Numbered from the stretch's first letter, positions 25,101-33,213 are shown. The stretch: DNA of 64,000 nt from Anaerotruncus rubiinfantis (GCF_900078395.1 NZ_FKLA01000009.1:634614-698613), one strand, 5' to 3'. A program made the numbers and translations. The notes: generated by a model not told the origin, from the sequence alone.

Positions 25101-27563
25101 CAGATGGTCGTACTGGTATTCCACCATCAGCGTTTCCGGGGACAGCATGTAATCCTTGGAAATCTTGCCCAGCGGGGTATATTCATACCTGCGGGACACG
25201 CCGTTCTCGTCGGTCACGGTAATCTTATTCGCCGCGTCGTCGTAAACGGTCGCCTTTGTGGTTTCGTCCGGATTAGTCACTAGCGTTACACGCCCGATTC
25301 CGTCGTATGAAGTTGCAGTTGTGTTGCCATTGGGATCAGTCTGGCTGGTGGCCCGACCAAACCAGTCGTGAACTACAGAGGTTTTCACGATGCCATTTCC
25401 ATTCGTAGAGGAAATCAAGTCGCCATGAATGTCTGTGACACCGGAGATCTGCTGTGTGGCAGGTTCATCGGTGTAGCTGCCGTAAGTATAAACGGTTTCC
25501 ACGAAGGCTGCTGCATTCTCGAGATTATCCCCATAGAAACGCTTTTCACTGGCCACGCGGAAATTGGAATCATAGGTGAACTGTGTTTTTTCCTTCAGGG
25601 ATTCCACGCCGTCCACCTTTTCCAGAATCCTGCGCAATTCAGGAACCTTACCCTTGCCATCCGTCTCGGTGCGCAGAGTATCGCGCGTAATGGTGTATTT
25701 GCCCTCCGCGGTCAGGACAGACTGCTCCACCGGGATACTGAAGTTTGTATCGTAGATAAAGTTCTTCTCCTGATTGCAGGATGTGCGCGCGGGGTACTCC
25801 TCGGTGATCTGCGTCGGGTTGCCCTTCTTGTCGGTGGAATAGGTATACCGGGTGATGCGCTGCCAGATATTTGTCTTGTCATAAATATCGGCATAATCGT
25901 AGTTGAGGTAGGAATCAAGTTGGACGGTCAGAAGCCGGTCCGTGAAAGCGTACTCGTGCTGCTCCACCCGTTTTTCCACGCCGTCAACGATATGATAAAT
26001 CATTTCGTCGTCCTTGAAGCCATCCTCCTTGAAGGTGGTGACCTCTTTGACCTCGAAGGTCCCGGAAGCATTCTTATGGGACAGAATCGTGGCTTTGCTG
26101 GTATACGGGGCTCCCCAGTCCTGAGCGCCGTAGAGATATTCGCCGTCTTCATCCTTTTCGGTCTTGGACGCTTCCGATACCTCATAGCTATAGGTGCGTT
26201 CGTTTACAATGTTGGTGGTATCGGTAGGAGCCGGCAGATCTTTGCGCCCTGTCAGGACAAAGATACCATGTTTGCCCTCATATGGGGTGGGGTAGACGTC
26301 ATTACGGGAGCTGTAGGTATACTCGGTACGGGCACCGGTGGGATGGTTGACCGCTGTCAGATTGACAAAGGTCACATTCACTGGCAGGTCGCCGGTTTCG
26401 TCGCGGCTCATCTGGGTCTGCAGAACCTGCTGGTTATAGACATAGCCGGTGGTGCGGTTTTCCGCATCGGTTGTAGACAGCAGCTCGCCAGTGCTGGAGA
26501 CGGTGTAAGTGAAGAGGATTTCACTGGTATCCTGCCGTTTGATCATGAGGGTGCTTCCGCTCAGTTCCAACCGGATCATGCGTCCAAAAGAATCGGTGAT
26601 CTGGTTCATGCGACCTGTGGAATCATAGGCAAAAGAAATCTGGTTACCGAAGCGGTCGGTCATGTGCGTTAGCTGATTGCTGGAGTTGAAGAATGCCTTG
26701 CGCCCATCCTTATAGCTGACCGTGTAGGCGTTGTTGGCTTTGGAGATGGTGTAATCTTTGAGCGGATATTCTTCAAAACCATTGTCATCCTCGTTGATCG
26801 CGAGGGAAAGCCCGTTCTCAAAGTGGACGAAGGTTTTATAACGGCTGCGATAGTCTTGGGTCAGTACCTTCTCAATGGAAGGAAGCATGAACCGCCAGCC
26901 GTAGCCCAGGCCATAGAGCTTTTTGAAATGGTCGTTGGGACGCTTGGAGGTGCGCAGGAAGACCGTGCTCTTTGCGGGAACAGTCCAGATATAGCCTTCG
27001 TAATACGGCTGATGATCAGGGAACATATCTGGATCGTTCTCAACAATATCGGGATCGTGACCATAGCTTTTTTCAATATCGCTAAGCATGTTGCCCTTGT
27101 TTTTCCAACGATAGAAGCTGTCCTCGATACAGGCATAAAACTCTGCGCGATAACTCTGCCATCTGGCCCTATAAACGATACTGTTCCAGCGGTCCCCGTC
27201 CTCGTCGTCATAATAGAGGTTGACATCCTCTGTGTTGGCTTTGGCAGAATCGTACTGCCGGGTGAGTTTCAGATCGAACCCGTTGCGGCCCGGCAGGACC
27301 AGATCGTCGTAGGTAAGCTGGACGGCACCGCTGTTGAGGATGACGTCCTCATTACCGGTTTCAATGCTGAACGGTGCGTCGTTGTAGTTTTTGGGGTCGT
27401 TCCAAGCCGGCTCGGGCGGCGGGGTCGGAGCATCCGGTTTGGTGGCGTTGGATGCCCTTGCTGAGAAAGTTGCAGGCTCATTTGAAGCAGTTTGCAGCTG
27501 CTTCATCTCTTTGCTGCTGCGATGGTAAAGGACCCAGCCGTCTTTTTCAATTATTTTACTCAT
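22119..27563 (-). CDS. Rhs/YD-repeat polymorphic toxin-like protein
   Basis: 1814 residues with no signal peptide. The N-terminal 60 residues are Pro-rich; then about 1450 residues of YD/RHS repeats (many YDxxGR and TDxxGN units) form the shell. The core ends in the Rhs-associated block YYLRARNYDPFIGRFITEDP, then DPSGL near residue 1594. The tip (about 219 residues) has a polar N-terminal half with PPWMAEIIQQKALIS, and a last 95 residues rich in Gly/Ala/Val alternating patterns that suggest amphipathic beta strands. No known nuclease or ADP-ribosylation motif was seen. AAAGGAG precedes ATG 27563, and a TTTACA/CTCTTTA promoter box lies upstream. The partner immunity gene is probably 21595-22026. 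Confidence 0.93.
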   Translation of the reverse strand: MSKIIEKDGWVLYHRSSKEMKQLQTASNEPATFSARASNATKPDAPTPPPEPAWNDPKNYNDAPFSIETGNEDVILNSGAVQLTYDDLVLPGRNGFDLKLTRQYDSAKANTEDVNLYYDDEDGDRWNSIVYRARWQSYRAEFYACIEDSFYRWKNKGNMLSDIEKSYGHDPDIVENDPDMFPDHQPYYEGYIWTVPAKSTVFLRTSKRPNDHFKKLYGLGYGWRFMLPSIEKVLTQDYRSRYKTFVHFENGLSLAINEDDNGFEEYPLKDYTISKANNAYTVSYKDGRKAFFNSSNQLTHMTDRFGNQISFAYDSTGRMNQITDSFGRMIRLELSGSTLMIKRQDTSEILFTYTVSSTGELLSTTDAENRTTGYVYNQQVLQTQMSRDETGDLPVNVTFVNLTAVNHPTGARTEYTYSSRNDVYPTPYEGKHGIFVLTGRKDLPAPTDTTNIVNERTYSYEVSEASKTEKDEDGEYLYGAQDWGAPYTSKATILSHKNASGTFEVKEVTTFKEDGFKDDEMIYHIVDGVEKRVEQHEYAFTDRLLTVQLDSYLNYDYADIYDKTNIWQRITRYTYSTDKKGNPTQITEEYPARTSCNQEKNFIYDTNFSIPVEQSVLTAEGKYTITRDTLRTETDGKGKVPELRRILEKVDGVESLKEKTQFTYDSNFRVASEKRFYGDNLENAAAFVETVYTYGSYTDEPATQQISGVTDIHGDLISSTNGNGIVKTSVVHDWFGRATSQTDPNGNTTATSYDGIGRVTLVTNPDETTKATVYDDAANKITVTDENGVSRRYEYTPLGKISKDYMLSPETLMVEYQYDHLERLVSQINYGPNSQALATTSYTYDLFDQVLTKHTVGTDVDMEETHTYNPSAGRATKLERILTIGDTNAPTVTKFILKDPMDRVVTEQLGDLVTSYEYDRAGNQILKLDPRGYYTQWEYDYAGRVVRERNAVGNSIYTTYDALGRKVKARDYIGSDSFFTYDAAGRLIQQETPFNDEANAITRYFYDAAGNVVKQAVLISEPWYEMGYNDEWRETQYIYDSRGRVIDTIQYDDRADQEIRTRFAYDGVGNKVSQYTGMLGDSITGAALTSYTYNRFGAVLTMTDPMNQTETCAYDSIGRLTSKTDRNGNVTVYTYDAAGRLLTETVTVNNVASTITHAYTKTGQKRSEQNGTLTITYQYDAMGRMVQQTESDGTIKAYQYDENGNRTQFFLVRGGVEELNQTYIYDQLNRLVEMGSDNVTVVKYSYDANGNRTMMQYPQTNIYTGYRYNRANLVEEVDNYVGTENTNNTSDMVYSYTLDGNISDMQDLDGSANVHRYDTMGRLFEDEDYRLGGYTKEYTFDRFGNRATMMVYNEDYDDQYEITYTYDLNNHLVSESKESFVAPVGVTVTTYTYDANGNQLTQTTVDGTETRSYNGFGQLVSVSSTVPGSAPASYAYRPDGLRYSKTTGAGSSAVTHKHLWDGQNIVAEMGATNTINTRYIRGLNLVARKIDTNLQYYQFNYHGDVQHLLSSTGTVLINYRYDGFGNQLDAVATDTNPFRYCGEYFDRETGTYYLRARNYDPFIGRFITEDPVRSGLNWFIYCDNNPILLTDPSGLLPLLGAPNKGNRTAGDTKKNGMQFLYDEGIDKLYPSNRRGKKNTEPQWGIFGGNRKNFFDAFADYEAYLESGATIPPWMAEIIQQKALISAHGQFPGPNEKVRMFYGDLDVLSAKNGSLDFIDAAAGVGEAQVLGGDKGFYLKVGATQGNANAGVSMRGFKVGAQVSLQRFTLGYKGDGFDLHGNLNLGAIGANINAQNKNIGAEFSYGVGVGIEISWD

Positions 27564-27630
27564 ACTGCAATCTCCTTTTCAGTTTGTCTTGGTCAGTTTT
27601 CATTTCGGAATTGTTTAGCCCTGTGATATT

Positions 27631-27659
27631 TAAAGAGGAATTTCTAACAGTTTTGTAAA
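27631..27659 (-). promoter_or_regulatory. TcdR/UviA-type promoter box for the Rhs gene
   Basis: Minus strand: TTTACA (27659-27654), 16 bases, CTCTTTA (27637-27631). The same two blocks occur ahead of the lectin, the sigma-holin and the C39 peptidase genes. TTTACA is the hallmark -35 of promoters used by TcdR/BotR/UviA sigma factors. Confidence 0.65.
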
Positions 27660-27681
27660 CCTGAAATCCAAATATTTTTCA

Positions 27682-27715
27682 GAAACACGCAGGGGGATCC
27701 CCCCCTGCGTGTTTC
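27682..27715 (-). terminator. Hairpin after the lectin gene
   Basis: GAAACACGCAGGGGG, loop ATCC, and its exact complement (15-bp stem). It lies 80 bases beyond the lectin stop on the minus strand. The following bases (TGAAAAATATTTGG) are only mildly T-rich, so termination is likely but not certain. Confidence 0.6.
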
Positions 27716-27794
27716 CCGGCTACCCATACAGGTATTCCCCGCGCGTTCTGGCGCTGTGTGGAGAAAGCCCGCCGGCTCAGCCAAGCGCCCCGTA

Positions 27795-29189
27795 TTATGG
27801 GGCAGACTTCGAAAACCGGTCAATATTGTCAAGGATATGCTGCCTACAGGAATTACACCAGAAGCTGGACAGTGTGGGACTTGGACCAAGCACCCTGTCA
27901 TAGATGGTCTGTGTATTACAGTTCGGATCGGCAATACAGTTTGCATTATGTGAATTGGTATTTGCGCCAAAAATATTGGAAATACCGGACAGAAGCAGAG
28001 CAACCATCTGCTTGGCGTTCACATTCAACGGCAGATTCATGAGCATGAACGGGCTTTCTGTTGAACTTGCGTAATAATACCGCTCAGCCAGCTGGAAATA
28101 GGTGTGCTGGAGCCCGCTGCTGGTCGTGAGTTGAATACATTTCGGATGACCTTGCCAGAGGATATGAAGGCCGTTTGGCTGCCTGCCGCGGTTCACATAC
28201 CAATGAATCTGTTTGCTCCAGTTCAGGTGATGGATGTGATCCTCCTCTGAGTCGTATGTATTGGTACATTCTTCGCGGCTTCCATGCGAACAGGTATAAA
28301 GGATAGAAGTGCAGTCATCCGCCAAGGACGGGATCATGATATTCCTGAACGGGCGGCAGCGCAGCCCAAATTCAGAATAGAGGACGTCCTCGATATCGTC
28401 CGCGAAAACCTTAAGTCTCTGCTGGATTGCAAGGCTGGAATAACCGGAATGATACATAAAGTACCCCTGGTCATACTCCATAAAGGGAGAGAGGAAAGGT
28501 TCAAAAACCCATTCATCATTTGTGGTGGCGTTGTCGGTGTAAGCATACTGCGCCACATTTCCGCCATCAAGATCCATATTGTTTGGATCTACGCAGAGTG
28601 CCTGAGCATTGTTACTGCATCGAGAAAGCAGTTTATAGCTTCCGCGGGAGGTTAGTGTTACGGTCCACTCCTGGGAAGTAGGCGGAGTTGAGCTGCCTGC
28701 AGAAATACCAACATTGGCACCGGAGGCGGTTCCCCCCGGAATAACGGTCAAGCGTTTACCCGAGGCGACCCTTGGGATCAGCTGAAAGTAGTTGCTACCA
28801 GCCGCCTTGTACAGGAACCAGACCTGGCTCTCCTCGCCGGTGAATGCATTCTGGACACAGTTGGCGCCTTCCTCCGCACTTGCGGCGGTCAGGTACAGGC
28901 CGCTTTTGGCGTTGCGCAGACAGTAGTTCACGCCGCTCTCAGGTGCGATGCCGCCAGTGGCATTCACGACTGCGCGGGCCATAGAAGCGGGCAGGGCCAT
29001 CGTCACCTGCTGTGAGGCAAGCTGGGGATCACTCCCCAACAGCGGGAATTCGGCAGTATGTCCGGCTGGAGCATTTTCCATCAGAAGCTGGGAGCCGGGA
29101 ACCGCGGCTTCGTAAATATTCGGGGTTCCATTCATGGGAAAGGGTTCAAACCCGGTGGGATTGCTGTTTGCATATAGGCGATCACTCAT
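27795..29189 (-). CDS. Ricin-type beta-trefoil lectin protein with a Cys/His-rich C-terminal domain
   Basis: 464 residues, no signal peptide. After a polar start of about 80 residues, a ricin-B trefoil spans about 85-230 with the three QxW-type signatures QVW (122-124), QEW (173-175) and DEW (225-227). The C-terminal half is unfamiliar. It has a HIHH cluster (318-321) with a further His 329, several cysteines, and a terminal CxxC plus His group (C418, C424, C445, C448, H451) that could bind zinc. It lies between the holin and Rhs genes with its own copy of the shared promoter box, so it is probably co-produced as a surface-binding effector or accessory factor. No enzyme class can be named. 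Confidence 0.8.
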   Translation of the reverse strand: MSDRLYANSNPTGFEPFPMNGTPNIYEAAVPGSQLLMENAPAGHTAEFPLLGSDPQLASQQVTMALPASMARAVVNATGGIAPESGVNYCLRNAKSGLYLTAASAEEGANCVQNAFTGEESQVWFLYKAAGSNYFQLIPRVASGKRLTVIPGGTASGANVGISAGSSTPPTSQEWTVTLTSRGSYKLLSRCSNNAQALCVDPNNMDLDGGNVAQYAYTDNATTNDEWVFEPFLSPFMEYDQGYFMYHSGYSSLAIQQRLKVFADDIEDVLYSEFGLRCRPFRNIMIPSLADDCTSILYTCSHGSREECTNTYDSEEDHIHHLNWSKQIHWYVNRGRQPNGLHILWQGHPKCIQLTTSSGLQHTYFQLAERYYYASSTESPFMLMNLPLNVNAKQMVALLLSGISNIFGANTNSHNANCIADPNCNTQTIYDRVLGPSPTLSSFWCNSCRQHILDNIDRFSKSAP

Positions 29190-29248
29190 GAGACATTCTC
29201 CTTTTTATAAATTTAGGTTTTGAGGGCTAATCAATTCCTTCATTACTC

Positions 29249-29278
29249 TAAAGAGCGATGAAGCCTCCGAAATGTAAA
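29249..29278 (-). promoter_or_regulatory. TcdR/UviA-type promoter box for the lectin gene
   Basis: Minus strand: TTTACA (29278-29273), 17 bases, CTCTTTA (29255-29249), about 60 bases ahead of ATG 29189. It is identical in both blocks to the Rhs copy apart from one spacer base. Confidence 0.65.
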
Positions 29279-29287
29279 CCCATGATT

Positions 29288-29521
29288 TTATTTTTTTAAC
29301 AATTGCTCATTCGAAAGATGCTTCTGGATCATCAGCTTGATTTCCTGGATATCCTTAGTCGATTCCGTAAGTTCCAGAATGACCTGCTGATAATTCTGCT
29401 CCCGCTGCTCCTGGCGTTCGTCCCGTTTTTCCTGCGCTTTCAGGATGTAAAAAATCAGTGCGACGCTGAGCAGGGCCCATACACCGTCGACTGAAAACAG
29501 CTTCAGGAATTCCATATCCAT
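29288..29521 (-). CDS. BhlA/UviB family holin-like protein
   Basis: 77 residues: one membrane segment (about 12-28, WALLSVALIFYILKAQ) followed by a highly charged coiled tail (KRDERQEQREQNYQ), the BhlA/UviB layout. Members are small pore-formers or bacteriocin-export helpers; UviB accompanies the sigma factor UviA in Clostridium perfringens. It starts 5 bases after the stop of the UviA-like sigma gene with a GGAGGGGG site, so the two are one operon. A role in releasing signal-less proteins such as the Rhs and lectin products is proposed. A longer overlapping frame (to 30133) is a frame artefact over the sigma gene. Confidence 0.85.
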   Translation of the reverse strand: MDMEFLKLFSVDGVWALLSVALIFYILKAQEKRDERQEQREQNYQQVILELTESTKDIQEIKLMIQKHLSNEQLLKK

Positions 29522-29526
29522 CTGTG

Positions 29527-30078
29527 TTACCCCCTCCAATCTGTTGCGTCTTTTATTTTTTGCAAGGCCCGCAACTTGGTCTTGTTGATTGTCTGCCTGG
29601 ACACCCTCAGGTCGGCGGCCACGCGCGCCACGGTTTCGCCCAGCAGGATGACGCGCCGCAGCACCAGATATTCCCGTTCGGTGAGAAACCCTTTGACAAG
29701 GAGCGGATCGTCCTCGAAATATTGGTCCACCGTGGCCGAGATCGCCTCTATCCTTGGCCGGACGGGTTCCGGCATGTCCAGCACAAGGACGGTCCGGTTT
29801 TGATAGTCCCTTTCCTGCTGGGCGAGCCTTATGTAGCACCGGAAAAGGGCGCGCTTGAAATATGCCACCAATACCGGGTCCTGTGCGGAGCGCAAAGTTT
29901 CCGTGCGCAGGCACATTGCGGTATAGAGCAGGAAAAGGCCAAGATCCTGCGACGTGTCCTCCGTATCCAGACAGGAGGCGAGCCGCCGGATCAGGGGCCT
30001 GAACTGTACCAGCAATTCCTCCATGGCCTGTTTTTCGCCACGCTGTATCCTTATTACCATATCGAGAATTTTCTCCAT
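29527..30078 (-). CDS. UviA/TcdR-like RNA polymerase sigma factor
   Basis: 183 residues. The N-terminal region-2-like helices (RGEKQAMEELLVQFRPLIRR) are followed by a region-4 helix-turn-helix at about 132-175 (LTEREYLVLRRVILLGETVARVAADLRVSRQTINKTK). The size and layout are those of the TcdR/BotR/UviA group that switch on clostridial toxin and bacteriocin genes. The frame can start at GTG 30087, but AGGTGA is 6 bases before ATG 30078 and the promoter box leaves only a short leader, so 30078 is chosen. Its own promoter carries the same box as its proposed targets, suggesting self-activation. Confidence 0.85.
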   Translation of the reverse strand: MEKILDMVIRIQRGEKQAMEELLVQFRPLIRRLASCLDTEDTSQDLGLFLLYTAMCLRTETLRSAQDPVLVAYFKRALFRCYIRLAQQERDYQNRTVLVLDMPEPVRPRIEAISATVDQYFEDDPLLVKGFLTEREYLVLRRVILLGETVARVAADLRVSRQTINKTKLRALQKIKDATDWRG

Positions 30079-30100
30079 CAAGGTCACCTGCCTTGATAGA

Positions 30101-30130
30101 GAAAGAGGGAAAAGAGGTGCGTTTTGTAAA
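30101..30130 (-). promoter_or_regulatory. TcdR/UviA-type promoter box for the sigma-holin operon
   Basis: Minus strand: TTTACA (30130-30125), 17 bases, CTCTTTC (30107-30101). Transcription would start about 16 bases before ATG 30078. This is the autoregulatory copy of the box. Confidence 0.65.
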
Positions 30131-30152
30131 CATAAAATGGAGAAAAAATAAA

Positions 30153-30187
30153 AAAACGCAGATCTCGTTTTGCGAGATCTGCGTTTT
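30153..30187 (-). terminator. Intrinsic terminator after the small secreted protein gene
   Basis: AAAACGCAGATCTCG, a 5-base loop, and its exact complement (15-bp stem), followed on the minus strand by TTTTTTATTTTTTC. It separates the secreted-protein gene from the sigma-holin promoter. Confidence 0.9.
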
Positions 30188-30249
30188 CAGTGTGGGAATT
30201 TGCTAAAATGTTTTAATTTGGGGAGACGTATAAATTTTTCAGGGATTAA

Positions 30250-30651
30250 TTAATAGTTGGAATAGCAGTCGTCAGACTCCACTTCGTCACCATTGGAATC
30301 TAAAACTGTTAAGATGGCCTTTGTCCGATAGATATAGTTATTGCTTACACCAGTCCTACTCTTCTCGTAGGCTTTAGATCTGTCGTTGCCAACTCCGTAG
30401 ATTGTTGGGAAGGTGTAGTAGTTGCTGTAGCTGATTCCACCATTGCTAGAGCGTTGAAGAACCAAAACCAGTTCATAATCATACCCGGTCGCAACATCTA
30501 CAGTAGAGCCGCAATAGGCGGTGGTGCCATCTTTTCCATATGCGGCAGTAAATGAGTTGATTGCCACATAACGGGCAGCTGCTGGAATAGCCAATATGCA
30601 GACTACTAAAAAGCAGGATATGAGAGCAGTTATAAATTTCTTTTTCGACAT
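30250..30651 (-). CDS. Small secreted protein of unknown function
   Basis: 133 residues. A clear signal peptide (MSKKKF, a hydrophobic core to about residue 21, then AAA before RYVA) precedes a mature part of about 107 residues rich in Tyr, Ser, Asn and Thr, with two cysteines (one near the start, one in DDCYSNY at the end) that could form a disulphide. No family recognised. An AGGAGG-type site precedes ATG 30651. It follows the ECF sigma/anti-sigma pair on the same strand and may be part of that regulon. A weak TTTACA-like box (GTTACA at 30721-30716) is not convincing. Confidence 0.7.
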   Translation of the reverse strand: MSKKKFITALISCFLVVCILAIPAAARYVAINSFTAAYGKDGTTAYCGSTVDVATGYDYELVLVLQRSSNGGISYSNYYTFPTIYGVGNDRSKAYEKSRTGVSNNYIYRTKAILTVLDSNGDEVESDDCYSNY

Positions 30652-30734
30652 GGTTTCCTCCTATTAATGCTAATGCACAAATTCCCACATTAATAGGACA
30701 AACACCGTGTCGAATTGTAACACCAATTTAGAAA

Positions 30735-31475
30735 TTATTTTTGTATACCGAGCGCTATTTGTTTTACAACCTGTTCATCCAGATTTGATTTTAAGCGGAG
30801 CAAGCAGCCTTCCCGCTCCCATGCCATGGTCACAATACCGCCGTTAATATATAAAACAGCTCGCGCTCCGCTCTCCAGATAGAATTCTTCATAAAACTCG
30901 GCATCTTCGCTGTTGCCCTTATAGGAGGCTAATTTTGCGGATTTTGATTGGTAAAACTCGATATAGTCTCCGTTTTTATTGCTGTAATAATTAAGCCACT
31001 CTAAACTGGTTCCACTTGCGTTGGTTTCTGTAAAGCCGCTCGGCAATAGCGTTGGAGCAAATTTTGCGCCGGATGCAAGAGTGCTGTGTGGTGCCGGTAC
31101 GAGTGCATAAGGGGTATCTTGGGTGACTAACGCATATTTATCTTGTCGAACAAATAACCAATCAAAGAAAGCTCCGCGGAAGTCCGATGAAACCGCCAGT
31201 GGAACCGATAGAAGCAATGCCAGAACAGCCGCGGTCAGCGCGATTTTATACAAAACTTTGCGGGCCGGTCTGTACGACTTGCGCTCTTGTTTTAACACCA
31301 GTTTATGGAATGTGTCGATTTTTTCTGGGTTCGGGCGGGGCGCATCTGGGGATTCCCGCAGTTCACGGGCTTCCTCCATCCAATTTAAGCCTTCCTGCTC
31401 GGCATAACTGATCATGGCGAGACGGAGAAGGCTTTCTTCGTATTCCAGCGATAGTTTATCTCTATCATTGGGCAT
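30735..31475 (-). CDS. Membrane-bound anti-sigma factor-like protein (DUF4367-like)
   Basis: 246 residues. The cytoplasmic N-terminal helices (MPNDRDKLSLEYEESLLRLAM) are followed by one membrane span (about residues 80-97, KIALTAAVLALLLSVPLAV) and an extracellular part of about 145 residues resembling DUF4367 domains (LPSGFTETNASGT, WEREGCLLRLKS). GGAGGAGG sits before ATG 31475, which overlaps the sigma gene end by 11 bases, the usual coupling of sigma and anti-sigma. The longer frame to 31556 is rejected for that reason. Confidence 0.8.
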   Translation of the reverse strand: MPNDRDKLSLEYEESLLRLAMISYAEQEGLNWMEEARELRESPDAPRPNPEKIDTFHKLVLKQERKSYRPARKVLYKIALTAAVLALLLSVPLAVSSDFRGAFFDWLFVRQDKYALVTQDTPYALVPAPHSTLASGAKFAPTLLPSGFTETNASGTSLEWLNYYSNKNGDYIEFYQSKSAKLASYKGNSEDAEFYEEFYLESGARAVLYINGGIVTMAWEREGCLLRLKSNLDEQVVKQIALGIQK

Positions 31476-32019
31476 ATTTAGCTTCCTCCTCCCTGACGAA
31501 TTTAAGCGCACGTTTCCTTGCCCTGGATAAATATGATCGAATATTTTTCGCATCAATATCTAGTTCATTTGCGATTTTTTCATCTCTCATCTCCATAACA
31601 TATTTAAGATACAGAAGATCCTGGTCACGCTGCGGCAATCGCTTCATCGCATTACCCAAGGTTTCATAGTCGCACGATGTAAAGAGCTTTTCTTCCGGAG
31701 GATCTGATAAATCGGGAATCGTATCGGATAGGTCATCCAGAGTTCCAACACAGTGATGCTTCCTTTTTCGGATATCGGAAGTGACGTAGTTCTTCGCCGT
31801 GTTGATTACCGTTCGGACAATATAGGAAACCTGAACAGGTGCTTCCTTGCGCTTCAGAAAATCCAGCTTATCTATAAGCCTGATCATAGCGTCATGGATG
31901 ATATCCTCCGTGAAATCATGATCATGCGTAATTTCCCAAACCAGTTTATACAATAATGCATACAGGTTTATGTAATGCTCCGTGAGGAAATTTCGGTCCT
32001 CGTCATTTTCAATTGCCAA
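31465..32019 (-). CDS. ECF-type RNA polymerase sigma factor
   Basis: 184 residues. Region 2 (ALLYKLVWEITHDHDFTEDIIHDAMIRLI) and region 4 (LPQRDQDLLYLKYVMEMRDEKIANELDIDAKNIRSYLSRARKR) are clear. The start is uncertain. TTG 32019 has no good ribosome site. AAGGCGGGG is 6 bases before an in-frame ATA at 32037, which would add ILPIFL, like the hydrophobic start of related proteins. It forms a unit with the overlapping anti-sigma gene; a surface or envelope stress signal is the likely input. Confidence 0.85.
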   Translation of the reverse strand: MAIENDEDRNFLTEHYINLYALLYKLVWEITHDHDFTEDIIHDAMIRLIDKLDFLKRKEAPVQVSYIVRTVINTAKNYVTSDIRKRKHHCVGTLDDLSDTIPDLSDPPEEKLFTSCDYETLGNAMKRLPQRDQDLLYLKYVMEMRDEKIANELDIDAKNIRSYLSRARKRALKFVREEEAKYAQ

Positions 32020-32153
32020 CAGAAATATCGGTAATATGTTGATCCCCGCCTTACGTCCAGTCTGAATTTGTCGAAATTAATCTGATTTTGTTGCAAAGCT
32101 GTCCCTTGATTGTCTTATTTTTAGAAACGGATTTCCACTATTCCTTTCTAAGA

Positions 32154-32720
32154 ATGAGGCGAATTAACGGTGAAACGGTAATTGCATCCCTGATTGCAAG
32201 AGTACAGAAATGTGATGGAAAAGCCATCGAAGAAATTTTCATCCTGTTTTCACCCATGCTGCAGAAATATAACCGTCTGCTGAAGGATGAGGATGGAGCT
32301 AGTCAAATGCGGGTCTTCTTCCTGGATACGTTGCACAAAATTTCACTGGTGCGGATGAAGGACTTGGAAGATCCAGTTCTCATTCGATATATACAGTGCA
32401 GTTTATATCATGAGTACGTCCGCCTGAAGAAATCCGCACAGTTTTACTTAAACAGACATTTCGCTTTTACCGCACTTTCAGAAAAAGATTTGCGGACAAC
32501 AGAAACCCTGCTGTCCGCGGAAGATAACTATTTTACAGATATATTTCCAGCAATGGATGCAGGACTCACTGATAAAGAAACCTTCGTATTGCAAAAAATT
32601 TTTTTAGAAGGCTTCTCTGTAAGCGAAGTCGCCGCAAACACAGGCATTTCGCGGCAGGCGGTAAATCAGGCAAAGCTGCGGGCGCTGGACAAGCTGAGAA
32701 AGAAACTGGCTGAACCGTAA
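32154..32720 (+). CDS. Second UviA/TcdR-like sigma factor, divergent
   Basis: 188 residues with the same layout as the 29527-30078 protein. A charged N-terminal helix pair (CDGAIEE-like: KCDGKAIEEIFILFSPMLQK) is followed by region 4 (LTDKETFVLQKIFLEGFSVSEVAANTGISRQAVNQAKLRAL). The shared SRQxxNxxKLRAL helix marks the two as paralogues. ATG 32154 is chosen over an upstream start (32088) because it gives the family length, although its ribosome site is weak. It has no copy of the TTTACA box and faces the ECF sigma gene, so it may respond to a different input. Confidence 0.75.
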   Translation: MRRINGETVIASLIARVQKCDGKAIEEIFILFSPMLQKYNRLLKDEDGASQMRVFFLDTLHKISLVRMKDLEDPVLIRYIQCSLYHEYVRLKKSAQFYLNRHFAFTALSEKDLRTTETLLSAEDNYFTDIFPAMDAGLTDKETFVLQKIFLEGFSVSEVAANTGISRQAVNQAKLRALDKLRKKLAEP

Positions 32721-32721
32721 A

Positions 32722-33213
32722 TCACTTTTTCACCCATATTACCCGATTGATCCCCTCGAAATAGGGCCACGTCTTCCAAACCTCGTTCAGATGGGAGCGG
32801 CCATCCCAGGGCTCGCGGATCAGCACATCCCAATCGACTGCGCACCGGTTCTCATAGCCGTAGGCAACGGCATAATGCGGCCAGTTATGGCCGCTTATGT
32901 TGAGTAGAACCGGCCTACCCGCATCAATTTCTTTTTTGATCGTTTCCAGCGCCCTTGACAAAAGCCCATTACCGCGGTGTTCCCTTGGATGGAAGACGTA
33001 GCGGCTGGAGATCTTGCTCCAGTAGACAAAGCAGGTCTTTTCTGTAAAAACGCCGCGATCCCGCAACTCTTTTGGCGTCACCTCGGTTTCTTCCAGGATG
33101 GACGCAATAGTAGCGGCGCAGCAGGCGGCGCATCCGCAGTCCGCAAAATCCCTCGACAGGCCTGGATAATCCCTTTGCTGAAACAGGATCGCATTTTCTA
33201 AAATTTTCCCCAT
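32722..33213 (-). CDS. C39-type papain-fold peptidase-like protein
   Basis: 163 residues, cytoplasmic by sequence. The C39 pattern is complete: QRDYP at the start, the nucleophile cysteine in a Cys-rich block (C26, C28, C31, C32; DCGCAACCAAT), His113 in WPHYAVAYGY and Asp137 in REPWDG. C39 peptidases trim bacteriocin or other precursors at double-Gly sites, but free-standing forms with no ABC transporter are less well understood. The TTTACA box upstream places it in the proposed toxin regulon; it might process the Rhs or lectin protein. GGAGG precedes ATG 33213; the longer frame to 33300 is rejected. Confidence 0.78.
   Translation of the reverse strand: MGKILENAILFQQRDYPGLSRDFADCGCAACCAATIASILEETEVTPKELRDRGVFTEKTCFVYWSKISSRYVFHPREHRGNGLLSRALETIKKEIDAGRPVLLNISGHNWPHYAVAYGYENRCAVDWDVLIREPWDGRSHLNEVWKTWPYFEGINRVIWVKK

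Noticed and set aside
29288..30133. 281-codon frame covering the holin and, out of frame, the sigma gene
   Set aside because: Only its last 77 codons (from 29521) carry family sequence and a ribosome site; the rest overlaps the sigma gene in another frame.
30692..30721. Fifth copy of the TTTACA/CTCTTT box ahead of the small secreted protein
   Set aside because: GTTACA and TCCTATT match too poorly; more likely belongs to the ECF sigma unit or is chance.
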